A stretch of 64,000 nt of DNA. It comes from Polaromonas sp. P2-4 (GTDB taxonomy: Bacteria > Pseudomonadota > Gammaproteobacteria > Burkholderiales > Burkholderiaceae_C). The stretch is taken from positions 4,208,001 to 4,272,000 of the forward strand of contig CP087965.1 of NCBI GenBank assembly GCA_024703855.1, given 5' to 3'. The notes beneath the pieces are model-generated. The model saw nothing but the letters and a program-made list of their open reading frames with translations. It made no database searches and had not been told where the DNA came from. Position numbers and translations under genes: made by a program. This document shows, piece after piece, positions 36,521 to 45,632 of the stretch; position 1 is the first letter of the stretch; each line of letters begins with the position of its first letter.

Positions 36521-37908
36521 ATGCAAGTCAGCGCATCGATTTTCAAGGCCTATGACATCCGCGGCATTGTGCCGTCCACTATCAACGAAGAAATGGCCGA
36601 GGCCCTAGGCAAAGCCTTTGGCACGGTAGCCCTGGCCGAAGGTGAGAAGTCTGTGGCGGTGGGCCGTGACGGCCGGCTGAGCGGGCCCTCACTCAGTGCT
36701 GCACTGATGCGCGGTCTGGCGGCTGCCGGAGTGAACGTAATTGATGTGGGCATGGTCACCACGCCCATGCTGTATTTTGCGGCCAACACATTGACCCACT
36801 CGGGCATACAGGTCACCGGCAGCCACAACCCCAAAGACTACAACGGCTTCAAGATGGTGCTGGCCGGGCGTGCGATTTATGGCGAAGAAATCCAGGCTTT
36901 GCGCCGCATGATGGAAGCTGAAAGCTGGTCGCTGCCGGCCCAGGGCGGAACGGTCAGCCGCGTGGATGTTGAAGCGGCTTACCGCGATCGCGTTGTCTCC
37001 GGCATCAAGTTGGAGCGGCCGCTCAAGATCGTCATCGATTCAGGCAACGGCATTGCCGGTGCGTCGGCCCCGGCGATTTTCCGGGCGCTCGGTTGCGAGG
37101 TGACCGAGTTGTTCAGCGAAGTCGATGGCAACTTTCCCAACCACCATCCCGACCCGAGCAAGCCGGAAAACTTGGCTGACTTGATCAAGGCCCTGCAAAA
37201 CGGCGACGCCGAACTGGGCCTGGCCTTTGACGGCGACGGCGACCGGCTGGGCATTGTGACCAAAGACGGTCAGAACATTTACCCCCGACCGGCAGATGAT
37301 GCTGTTTGCCCGCGACGTGCTGTCGCGCGTGCCGGGCGGCACGATTTTGTTTGACGTGAAATGCCTCGCAGCGCCTGGCGCCCGAGATTGAGGCGGCAGG
37401 CGGCGTGCCGCTGATGTACAAAACCGGCCACTCGCTGATCAAGGCCAAGATGAAGGAAATCAATTCGCCGCTGGGTGGCGAGATGAGCGGGCACATCTTC
37501 TTCAAGGAGCGCTGGTATGGTTTTGATGACGGCACCTATGCCGGTGCGCGCCTGCTGGAGATTGTGAGCCGCGTGCCCGATGCGGGCGTGCTGCTCAACG
37601 GCCTGCCCACCAGCTTCAGCACGCCCGAGCTCAATGTCGCCTGCCGCGAGGGCGAGCCGCCCACGGTGGTCGAAGCACTGGTCAAGGCGGCAGCTTTCCC
37701 CGCTCCCGCCAAGGTTTCCACCATCGACGGCCTGCGTGTCGATTGGCCCGATGGCTTTGGCCTGATTCGCGCCTCCAACACCACGCCGGTGCTGGTGCTG
37801 CGGTTTGAAGGCCATACCCAGCAGGCGCTGGAGCGGATTGAGGCCGACATGCTGGCGCTGCTGCGCAGCGTCAAGCCCGATGCCAGCTTTGCCGCAGCGG
37901 CGCATTGA
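36521..37908 (+). CDS. Phosphomannomutase/phosphoglucomutase, frameshifted
   Basis: An alpha-D-phosphohexomutase of about 460 residues that interconverts hexose 1- and 6-phosphates for LPS or exopolysaccharide precursors. It starts MQVSASIFKAYDIRG. The phosphoserine loop is QVTGSHNPKDYNGFK, the Mg site is AFDGDGDRLG, and the sugar-binding GGEMSGHIFFKERW and the C-terminal RASNTTPVLVLRFEG are seen. Breaks near 37285 (TYPDRQMMLFARDVL in the next frame) and 37362 (an extra C in TGCCTCGCAG) are indel-like. Next come waaC and waaA. Confidence 0.92.
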
Positions 37909-39108
37909 TAGACAAGTGCAAGTGCGCAGCGCCGGGCCGCCCCAAGCAAGCACGGCCCCCCCGGGGGCAGCGCATTACACGAAGTGAAAAGCGTGGGGGC
38001 CACCGACCTCAGCGCCGGGCCGCCCCAAGCAAGCACGGCCCCCTCGGGGGGCAGCGTATTACACGAAGTGAAAAGCGTGGGGGCCAAAAGATCCTGCTGG
38101 TCAAGCTGTCGTCATTGGGCGATGTGGTGCACAGCCTGCCGGTGGTGCAGGATATTCATGCCGCCTTGCCCGGTGCGCAGATTGACTGGGTCGTTGAAAA
38201 ATCCTTTTCCTCGCTGCTGGCACGCAACCCCGGTCTGCACCGCATCATCCCGTGCGAAATCCGCCGCTGGCGCAAGTCGCCCCTGGCCTCGGCCACCCGC
38301 AGCGAGTGGCGCGCTTTCAAGGCGCAGCTGCAGCAGGAAAGCTATGACGCGGTCATCGACCTGCAGGGCCTCAGCAAATCGGCGCTGGTGGCGCGGCTGG
38401 CGCGCTTGGGTCCAGGCGGCAAACGTTATGCACTGGCCAACCAGACCGAGGGCTCGGGCTACGAGGCGCCTACGCGCTGGGTCGCCGACGTGGCCATCCG
38501 CATCGCGCCGCACACCCCAGCCGTGCAGCGCTCGCGCGAACTGGCCGCACTGGCGCTCGGATACAGCCTGCAGCCAGCGCCGGATTTTGGATTAAATAGG
38601 CCTCTAGCTCAGGAAGAACGGGCGCAGGCAGCTCCTGAAAAGATAGCAAATACGGTGGCCTTCGTGCATGGAACATCGCGCCGACAAGGAGTGGCCGCTG
38701 GGCCACTGGGTAGAGCTGGGCCAGCGCCTGATGGCGGCGGGCTACCGGGTTGCCTTGCCGCATGGCAATGCGAAAGAGCTGGCGACAAGCCAGGCGATTG
38801 CGCAGGCGCTGAATGCAGGCGGAACCACGGTTTGGCCCCTGCTGTCGCTGGATGCACTGACCGACGAACTCGCGCACTGCGCCGGCGTGATCGGCGTGGA
38901 CAGTGGCGTCAGCCACATCGCCGTGGCGCTGGACTTGCCGCATGTGCAAATCTACAACTTCGACACCGCCTGGCGCACCGGACCTGATCAGCGGACACAG
39001 GGTAAGCAGGTCAGCGTGTTTGCCAAGCCCACGCCCAGCGTGGAGGCGGTGTGGCAGGCCTGGCTGGGTTGCCGTAGCGGCCTTGCGGTGCGGGTGAGCA
39101 CCGAATGA
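37905..39108 (+). CDS. waaC: Lipopolysaccharide heptosyltransferase I, N-terminus overwritten by repeats, frameshifted
   Basis: Adds the first heptose to Kdo in the LPS inner core (GT9 family). The recognisable protein begins KILLVKLSSLGDVVHSLPVVQDI at about 38088; the codon before it is the last part of a family A copy, and no ATG is left. The frame is open back to TTG 37905, which would add about 60 repeat-coded residues. Later: VIDLQGLSKSALVARLARLG, then a family B stretch (LAQEERAQAAPEKIAN), a break near 38675, EWPLGHWVELGQRL and GVDSGVSHIAVALDLP. It overlaps pmm upstream and waaA downstream. Confidence 0.88.
37926..38085 (-). repeat. Family A repeat, two tandem copies at the start of waaC (A6, A7)
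   Basis: Copies 37926-38002 and about 38010-38085, each CAGCGCCGGGCCGCCCCAAG...CGGCCCCC(C/T)CGGGGG...AAAAGCGTGGGGGCC. They are about 90% alike. The second ends one base into the codon just before the first conserved waaC residue. Confidence 0.88.
38604..38650 (+). repeat. Family B repeat inside waaC (B6)
   Basis: CTAGCTCAGGAAGAACGGGC, GCAGGCAGCTCCTG and AAAAGATAGCAAA match the waaA copy at 39870 closely and are read in frame as LAQEERAQAAPEKIA between the two waaC domains. Confidence 0.7.
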
Positions 39109-40418
39109 ATGCATTTGTCCTGCGGCTGTATTCGCTGTTGATGTGGCTTGTGCAGCCGCTGCTGCGCCGCAAGCTGGCGCGGCGCGCCCAGCAGGAGCCG
39201 GGCTACAGCGAAGCGGTGGAAGAACGTTTTGGCCGCTACAGCCAAGCGGCCGAGGTTTCTTCCGAGCTGGTGTGGGTGCACGCCGTCTCGCTGGGTGAAA
39301 CCCGCACGGCCGCGCTGCTGCTCCAGGCCTTGCGTGCGCAGCATCCGGGCCTGCGCATTTTGCTCACGCATGGCACGGCCACCGGGCGCGCGGAAGGTCT
39401 GGGGCTGCTTCAGCCCGGTGATGTGCAGGTCTGGCAGCCGTGGGACAGCCCGGCCGCCGTGGCCCGGTTTTTCGATCACTTCAAACCGCGGCTGGGCTTG
39501 TTGATGGAAACCGAAATCTGGCCCAACACGGTGGCAGCGGCCCGGGCGCACGCCGTGCCGCTGCTGCTCGTCAATGGCCGGCTGTCGGATAAATCACTGC
39601 AGCAGGCGTTGCGCATGGCACCGCTGTCTTACCCCGCCTACAGCGCGCTGTCGGCGGTGTACGCGCAGACGCTGGAAGATGCCAGGCGTTTTCGCCAGCT
39701 AGGCGTCGTGGTCGCTGGCGTGTTTGGCAACCTCAAGTTTGACGCCACCCCCAGCGCCAGTCAGCAGGCTCAGGGCCAGGCGTGGCGGCAGGCCGTGGCG
39801 CAACCGGTGCTGATGCTGGCCAGCTCGCGGGAGGGCGAAGAAAACGAGTTTTTTAAGGAAATAAGCGCCCTAGCCCAGGAAATACGGGCGCAAGCAGCTA
39901 TTAAATATGTAGCGGGCAGTGTCAAATTTCTGATCGTGCCGCGCCACCCGCAGCGTTTTAACGAAGTGCAGGCGCTGGCTGAACAGCACGGCCTGCGGGT
40001 TTCGCGCCGCTCGGGCTGGGCAAGCAGCCCCGCCGAAAGTGACGAAGCCATGCAGGCCGACATCTGGCTCGGCGACTCGCTGGGCGAGATGGCGCTGTAT
40101 TACGGGCTCAGCGATGTCGCCTTGCTGGGCGGCAGCTTTGCGCTACTGGGCGGCCAGAACCTGATTGAAGCGGCTGCCTGCGGCTGCCCGGTGGTGATGG
40201 GGCCGCACACCTTCAATTTTGCCGAGGCCGCCGAGCTGGCCGAAGCGGCGGGTGCGGCGCGGCGCGTCACCGATATGCCTGAAGCCGTGCAGGCCGCGCT
40301 GGGGCTGGTGAGTGACTCGCCCGCGTTGGCGGAAGCGGTGACTTCCGGACTGGCGTTCGCGGCACGCAATCGGGGTGCGACCGTCAAGACGCTGGATGCG
40401 CTGCGGGCCTATCTGTAA
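39105..40418 (+). CDS. waaA: 3-deoxy-D-manno-octulosonic acid (Kdo) transferase
   Basis: An intact 437-residue inner-membrane-associated transferase that adds Kdo to lipid A precursor. Seen: an N-terminal membrane anchor (LRLYSLLMWLVQPLL), VWVHAVSLGETRTA, LLMETEIWPN, ASSREGEE, FLIVPRHPQRF, GDSLGEMALYYGLSDVALLGGSF, and GGQNLIEAAACGCPVVMGP. It starts at an ATGA overlap with waaC. Between SREGEE and the conserved FLIVPRHPQRF it carries about 16 extra residues (LAQEIRAQAAIKYVAG) encoded by a family B repeat. Confidence 0.95.
   Translation: MNAFVLRLYSLLMWLVQPLLRRKLARRAQQEPGYSEAVEERFGRYSQAAEVSSELVWVHAVSLGETRTAALLLQALRAQHPGLRILLTHGTATGRAEGLGLLQPGDVQVWQPWDSPAAVARFFDHFKPRLGLLMETEIWPNTVAAARAHAVPLLLVNGRLSDKSLQQALRMAPLSYPAYSALSAVYAQTLEDARRFRQLGVVVAGVFGNLKFDATPSASQQAQGQAWRQAVAQPVLMLASSREGEENEFFKEISALAQEIRAQAAIKYVAGSVKFLIVPRHPQRFNEVQALAEQHGLRVSRRSGWASSPAESDEAMQADIWLGDSLGEMALYYGLSDVALLGGSFALLGGQNLIEAAACGCPVVMGPHTFNFAEAAELAEAAGAARRVTDMPEAVQAALGLVSDSPALAEAVTSGLAFAARNRGATVKTLDALRAYL
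39870..39913 (+). repeat. Family B repeat inside waaA (B7)
   Basis: CTAGCCCAGGAAATACGGGC followed by GCAAGCAGC and GCTATTAAATATGTAGC: both family B hairpin halves are present and read in frame, adding residues just before the conserved VPRHPQRF motif. Confidence 0.75.
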
Positions 40419-40731
40419 GTTGTCCGTCTGGTGGGGCGTGTGTCCTACGCTTGCCAGGGCAGGGCTGGTGCCACCAAGATAGTCAATTTGTCACGATTGG
40501 GTGGCTGCAAGCAGCGAAAGCGGACAGTCGACATTGCCTGGCCCGTCATGATGTGTTCTTGTTCTATTGCATCGAGTGCTTCTACATCACATCACGACGA
40601 GCCAGAATTCGACGCTTGACTATCTCAGTCGGCTAATTTCCAATGAGAAATGATGAAACCCCAGGCTCACATTCGTTTGCGGCCCCCTGAGGGGACGCTT
40701 GCCACCTTGACGTGGCTAGGCAGGAGGCACC
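40419..40731. other. Intergenic region between waaA and pfp
   Basis: 313 bases without a recognised gene. CGGCCCCCTGAGGGGACGCTTG at about 40680 looks like a scrap of family A. AGGAGG at 40722 is the ribosome binding site of pfp. No clear promoter or terminator was identified. Confidence 0.4.
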
Positions 40732-41951
40732 ATGACATCCGGAAAAATACTTGTCGCCCAGGGTGGCGGCCCGACGGCGGTGATCAACCAGTCGCTGGTG
40801 GGCGTGGCGCTGGAGGCGCGTCGTTTTGGCCAGGTGACGCACATCTATGGCGCGCGCCACGGTGTGCGTGGCATCGTCAATGAAGATTTTGTTGACCTGA
40901 CGCAGGAGACCAGCCACAACCTGGAGTTGGTGGCCAACACGCCGTCTTCGGCGCTGGGCTCCACGCGTGACAAGCCCGACATGCGCTACTGCCAGGAAAT
41001 CTTCAAGGTCTTGCAGGCGCACCGGATCGAACACTTCTTTTATATCGGCGGCAACGACTCGTCGGACACGGTACGCATCGTGAGCCTGGAGGCGCAAAAG
41101 CCGGCTACCCGCTGCGCAGTGTTCATATCCCGAAGACGATTGACAACGACCTGGTGGGCAACGACCACACGCCGGGCTTTCCGTCGGCCGCACGGTTTGT
41201 GGCACAGGCTTTTGCCGGGGCGAACCTGGACAATGCGGCCCTGCCCGGTGTGTATGTGGGTGTGGTGATGGGCCGCCATGCCGGATTTTTGACGGCGGCG
41301 TCCGCCCTGGGCAAGAAATTTTCCGATGACGGCCCGCACTTGATCTACCTGCCCGAGCGCACCTTTGTGCTGGAGAAGTTTCTGGCTGAAGTGAAGGCTA
41401 CCCACGAGCGTTTCGGACGCTGTGTGATTGCCGTCTCTGAAGGCATCCACGATGCGTCAGGCGCGCCGATCGCCAGTCTGCTGACCAAGGACCTGGAGCA
41501 CGATGCCCACGGCAACGTGCAGCTCTCGGGCAACGGTGCGCTGGCCGATCTGCTGTGTGAAGAGATCAAGTCAAAACTGGGCATCAAGCGGGTGCGCGGC
41601 GATACCTTTGGCTACTTGCAGCGCTCGTTCATCGGCTGCGTGTCCGACGTGGATCAGCGCGAGGCGCGTGAGGTCGGCGAGAAGGCGGTGCAGTTTGCGA
41701 TGTGGGGCGCGCGCGACGGCTCAGTCGCCATCAAGCGCACCGGCTTTTATTCGGTCGACTATGAGCTGTTGCCGCTCGACGCAGTGGCCGGCAAGACGCG
41801 GGTGATGGAAGACGAATTCATTGCGCCCAGCGGCACCGATGTGACCGATGCCTTCAGGATGTACCTGCGTCCGCTGCTGGGCTCCGGCATGCCCGACGCG
41901 TTCAGGCTGCGCCACAATCCGGTGGCCAAGGTGCTGCAACCCGGCCACTGA
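40732..41951 (+). CDS. pfp: Pyrophosphate-dependent 6-phosphofructokinase, frameshifted
   Basis: A glycolytic/gluconeogenic enzyme that phosphorylates fructose 6-phosphate with PPi. Motifs: AQGGGPTAVINQSLVG (N-terminal loop), FYIGGNDSSDT, PKTIDNDLVGNDHTPGFPSAAR (substrate and PPi specificity), MGRHAGFL, ISEGI-like VSEGIHDASG, and LGYLQRS-like FGYLQRSF. Start at ATG 40732 after AGGAGG. The frame breaks near 41100; one more A in GCAAAAGCC gives EAQKAGYPLRSVHIPKTID. About 407 residues joined. Confidence 0.92.
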
Positions 41952-42009
41952 AGTCGCCCCGGACGCCGTGCCTGTTCCCGCCGACCGTGATTTGAATGGC
42001 CAGGAAACC

Positions 42010-43058
42010 CTAGCGCTTGCCCTGCACCTGGTGGCAGGTGCAATTGCCCCAGCGGTACAGGTGCAGATGGTGCGCCCAGTCGCGCAGCGTGGCCCAGGCG
42101 CCGCCGCTGGCGACTTCCCAGGGCGTCAGGCCGAACATGCCGAGGCTGATGGAAGGCTCCAGCGACACCACCGAATGCCAGGTGCGCTTGGGCACGAAAA
42201 GGGCATCACCGGCTTCCACCCGTGCGTAAATGCCCCGGGCTTTCTCAAAGGATGCGAGCTCTTTGGCTTGGCTTGGCAGGCGCGAGACATTGATGTCGCT
42301 GAGCGTGGCGCCCCAGTCGTATTTTTTGGCCGGGCACATGTGCTGACGCTGGTCCGGCGGAAACAGCATGAATTCCTTGGTGCCGGTGAGCTGGCAAAAC
42401 CAGTTGTGCGGAAAATCGTTGTGCAGGCCGGTCACGGTATTGGCCGGTCCCATGAACACGTATTCCCAGGTCATGCGCTTCTCCAGCCTGGATTTGTCGG
42501 GCCACAGGCTCTTGATCAGCAGGTCTTTGCGCAGTTCGGGAAATTTTTCCAGGATGTCCCACTGCGCCAAATACAGCGTGGTGGGGCGAAAAGACTGCAT
42601 GTGCGCCCAGTTCAGGTGAAAGCGCTCACCGGGCTGGCGCTGCCGAATCCGGTCCAGCCGCGCTTTCGGCAGCAGGCCGGCAGCGGGGTCGGGTGTTTTC
42701 AGCGCCGCCTTGCCAAGCTCGCGCAAATAGGGCGCTACCGGCAAAAAGGCCGACCCTTGGTCACGCCTTGTTCGACCAGGCCATCGGTGAACTTGACCGG
42801 GGCTTCTGAGCCCTGGCCTTCGCAAACGCCGGCGAGGAATTCAAACGACCATTTTTTCCAGGCTGGCCAGTGCTGCACGCCGCCCTTGACGAGCACCGGA
42901 CGTGAAAACGGCAACTGCCGGCCTGAACGTGCCAGCGCCTCCCAGGTGGTTTCTTCGATCAGCTCGAAGCTGGGGCCCAGCGGTGCGTTGCTGGGCGCAT
43001 GGGGAACGGGTTCGGCTTCAATCGTGATCGCAGACAGGTCTTGGCTGGGCAGCAGCAT
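42010..43058 (-). CDS. Cupin-like/JmjC-type 2-oxoglutarate-dependent oxygenase, frameshifted
   Basis: About 350 residues. The N-terminal part (FELIEETTWEALARSGRQLPFSRPVLVKGGVQHWPAWKKWSFEFL) is typical of cupin_8/JmjC proteins. The core has the iron facial motif HxD in NTVTGLHNDFPHNWFCQLTGTKEFMLFPP and the distal His in GDALFVPKRTWHSVVSL. The frame breaks near 42750. Such enzymes hydroxylate proteins or small molecules; the substrate here is unknown. Confidence 0.75.
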
Positions 43059-43075
43059 GAGGTTGTCTGTGTCCT

Positions 43076-44441
43076 TTATTTGGCCAGCAAGGTGTTGATC
43101 TGCTGCAAGTCTTCAGGGTTCAGGGTGCCGTTGGCCTGCCGCAGTTTGAGGCCGCCCAGCAGCACGTTGTAGCGCGCCTGCGCCAGGTCGCGCTTGGTCT
43201 GAAAGAGCTGGCTTTGCGCGTTGAGCACGTCGATGTTGATGCGCACGCCGACCTGGTAGCCCAGCTTGTTGGCATCGAGCGCGCTCTGGCTGGACAGCTC
43301 GGCCGCTTCCAGCGCCTTGACCTGGCCCTGGCCCGACAGCACGCCGAAGTAGGCGGTGCGGGTGCTTTGGGCCACCGTGCGTTTTGCGCCTTCGAGGTCG
43401 CTGCGCGCCTTGTCTTTGAGCGAAAGCGTTTCCTTGATACGGTTTTGCGTGGCAAAACCTGCAAACAGCGGCACGTTCAGCTGCAAGCCGATTGTGGCGG
43501 CGTTGGAGCGTGAGGACGTTTGAGTCAGTGAGCTGGCCGTGCCGGAGGGGTTGCGGGTGACGTTGTAGCTGGCGGTGGCGTCCAGCGTGGGCTTGTGGCC
43601 GGCTTCGGCCTTGTTCACTTCAAGCTCGGCAATATCCAGCCCGCTCTGGGCCTGGCGAATGCCGGGATGAACCGTTTCGGACTGTTGCACCCAGGTGTTG
43701 ACATCGGCGGGAACCACGGGCGGCAAATTCACCGGAGCCAGCAGGCCTTTGGGCTGCGATTCGTTTTTTCCGACCAACTGATCGAGCGCGATTTTCTTGA
43801 CGCGCAAGTCGTTTTCGGCGGCGATTTCCTGCGCAATCACCAGGTCGTAGCGCTTGCGCTTCGCGGCTGTCGGTGATGGTGGAGGTGCCCACCTCAAAGT
43901 TGCGCTTGGCAAAGGCCAATTGCTCGGCCACGGCGGCTTTTTGCGCCCTGACAAAGGTCAAGGTGTCCTGCGCGGCCAGCACGTCAAAGTAAGCCTGGCT
44001 GCTGCGCACGATCAAATCCTGCTCGGCGGTGTCCAGCTGGGCCTTGGCCAGGTCCACCTGCTTCAGGCCTTGCTCATAGGTCGCCCAGTTGGCGGGCCGG
44101 TACAGGGGTTGCGTCGCGGTCAGGGCGGCATTTTGCGTGTTGAAACTGCGGTTTACCACCGGGTTGGTGTTGTCAAAACCGGTGCGCGACACGCCTGCGG
44201 CAAGGCCTGCCGTGGGCAGGATGCCGGCCTTGGCTTGTGCGGCGCGGGCGAGGTTGGCGTCGTACTGCAGTTTGGCCGACTGGTAGGTGGCGTCAAAAGC
44301 CCGGGCTGATTCATACAGCTCCACCAGACTCTGGGCCTGCGCCATCGGGGCCGCAGCCATCAGCGCTAGCGTGATCGCGATCGACAAGGGCGATATCACT
44401 GCAAGTACCGGAAGGGCCGGCAGTTTCTTGGGCGTGGTCAT
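43076..44441 (-). CDS. tolC: TolC-family outer membrane efflux protein, frameshifted
   Basis: A 454-residue (joined) outer-membrane channel with signal peptide ending AAAPMAQAQ. Mature start SLVELYESARAFDATYQSAKLQYDANLARAAQAKAGILP is the TolC helical-hairpin pattern, repeated in the second half (PGIRQAQSGLDIAELEVNKAEAGHKPTLDATASY). The conserved GTSTITDSREAQ precedes a break near 43860; the frame resumes at AKRKRYDLVIAQEIAAENDLR. It is the exit duct for the RND pump encoded upstream in the same operon. Confidence 0.9.
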
Positions 44442-44488
44442 AAGAGTCCTGAAGAAATGAATGAATCAGCGAATAAAAAAGAAGAACA

Positions 44489-44851
44489 TCAATAAATGGG
44501 AACGGACGGGTCCACCTGCTGCGACCAGGCATCAATGCCGCCTTGCAGGTTGACGACTTCGGTGAAGCCGCTTTGCGTCAAATAATTGGCCACCTGCAGG
44601 CTGCGCATGCCGTGGTGGCACAGGCAGGCAATCGGGTGATCGCTGCCGAGGGTTTGCTGCAGCTCCGCCAGCCGGGCGGGAATATCGCGCATCGGAATGT
44701 GCATCAGCGCGAAGCCGTCTTCCTTGACTGAGGCCGTTTGCAGCTCCCAGGGTTCGCGCACATCGAGCACCAAGGGCAGGACAGCAGGCGCGGCGGCTTT
44801 AACGCTGTCGCGCCAGGCGGGGAAATCGGCGGGGCTCAATTGGGCAATCAT
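44489..44851 (-). CDS. Rhodanese-domain sulfurtransferase
   Basis: A 120-residue single-domain rhodanese, intact. LVLDVREPWEL, HIPMRDIPARL, and the active loop CLCHHGMRSLQVANYL with the catalytic Cys; ends GGIDAWSQQVDPSVPIY. Start at ATG 44851. It lies between pcm and tolC, an arrangement common in this family of bacteria, though the functional link to efflux is unclear. Confidence 0.88.
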   Translation of the reverse strand: MIAQLSPADFPAWRDSVKAAAPAVLPLVLDVREPWELQTASVKEDGFALMHIPMRDIPARLAELQQTLGSDHPIACLCHHGMRSLQVANYLTQSGFTEVVNLQGGIDAWSQQVDPSVPIY

Positions 44852-44885
44852 CAGGACACCTTGAAAAGTCTTCAGAAAAAGGTTT

Positions 44886-45569
44886 TCAGAAATTGAATTT
44901 GGAGGGCTCGGGGAAATTGAGCAGGCGCGGTGCCACCGTGTCCCAGGCCTGCGTGGTGCGCCAGGCATCTTCGGCCACGCGCGTGACCAGGGTGGCGCGC
45001 ATCACGGGCTCAAAACCGACGATGGCGCTCAGGCGTCCACCGACCTTGAGCAGCGACCGCAGCGAGGCGGGCACTTCAGCCACCGAGCCACTGAGCACGA
45101 TCACGTCAAATGGGCCATTTAACGGCTCGCTTTGTGCGGCCGCGCCGTCAGCGGTGCGCACTTCCGCGTTGTAAATGCCGGCTTTTTGCAGGGTGTCACG
45201 GGCGGTCTGGGCCAGCGCTGGGTCGATTTCGAGTGAGATCACTTGCTGCGCACGGTGGGCCAGCAGCGCCGCCATGTAGCCGGAACCGGTGCCAATTTCG
45301 AGGACTTTCTCGTGCTTTTGCACGGCCAGATCCTGCAGGATGCGGGCTTCAACCTTGGGCGCGAGCATGCACTGGCTGGGGTTTTGCTGCGCGGCGGCGG
45401 CGGGGGTAAGAGGAATTTCCATGTCCACAAATGCCAGCGCCTTGTAGGCAGGCGGCACAAAGTCTTCGCGCTTGACCACGGCCAGCAGTGAAAGGACCTG
45501 GTTGTCCAGCACTTCCCAGGGGCGGATTTGCTGCTCAATCATGTTGAATCGGGCTTGTTCGTAGTTCAT
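44886..45569 (-). CDS. pcm: Protein-L-isoaspartate O-methyltransferase-like protein
   Basis: An intact 227-residue SAM-dependent methyltransferase. ARFNMIEQQIRPWEVLD, the SAM motif VLEIGTGSGYMAALLAHRA, VISLEIDPALAQTA, and GPFDVIVLSGSVAEVPASL. PCM repairs isoaspartyl residues; this shorter clade next to tolC may differ in substrate. A start 18 codons upstream is open, but MNYEQARFNMI fits the family. Confidence 0.85.
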   Translation of the reverse strand: MNYEQARFNMIEQQIRPWEVLDNQVLSLLAVVKREDFVPPAYKALAFVDMEIPLTPAAAAQQNPSQCMLAPKVEARILQDLAVQKHEKVLEIGTGSGYMAALLAHRAQQVISLEIDPALAQTARDTLQKAGIYNAEVRTADGAAAQSEPLNGPFDVIVLSGSVAEVPASLRSLLKVGGRLSAIVGFEPVMRATLVTRVAEDAWRTTQAWDTVAPRLLNFPEPSKFNF

Positions 45570-45632
45570 GGCGGACCTGTTGGTTGTCGGGGTGAAAGTG
45601 GAAAGGCTGAGCATGGAGATCAACTCTTGATT

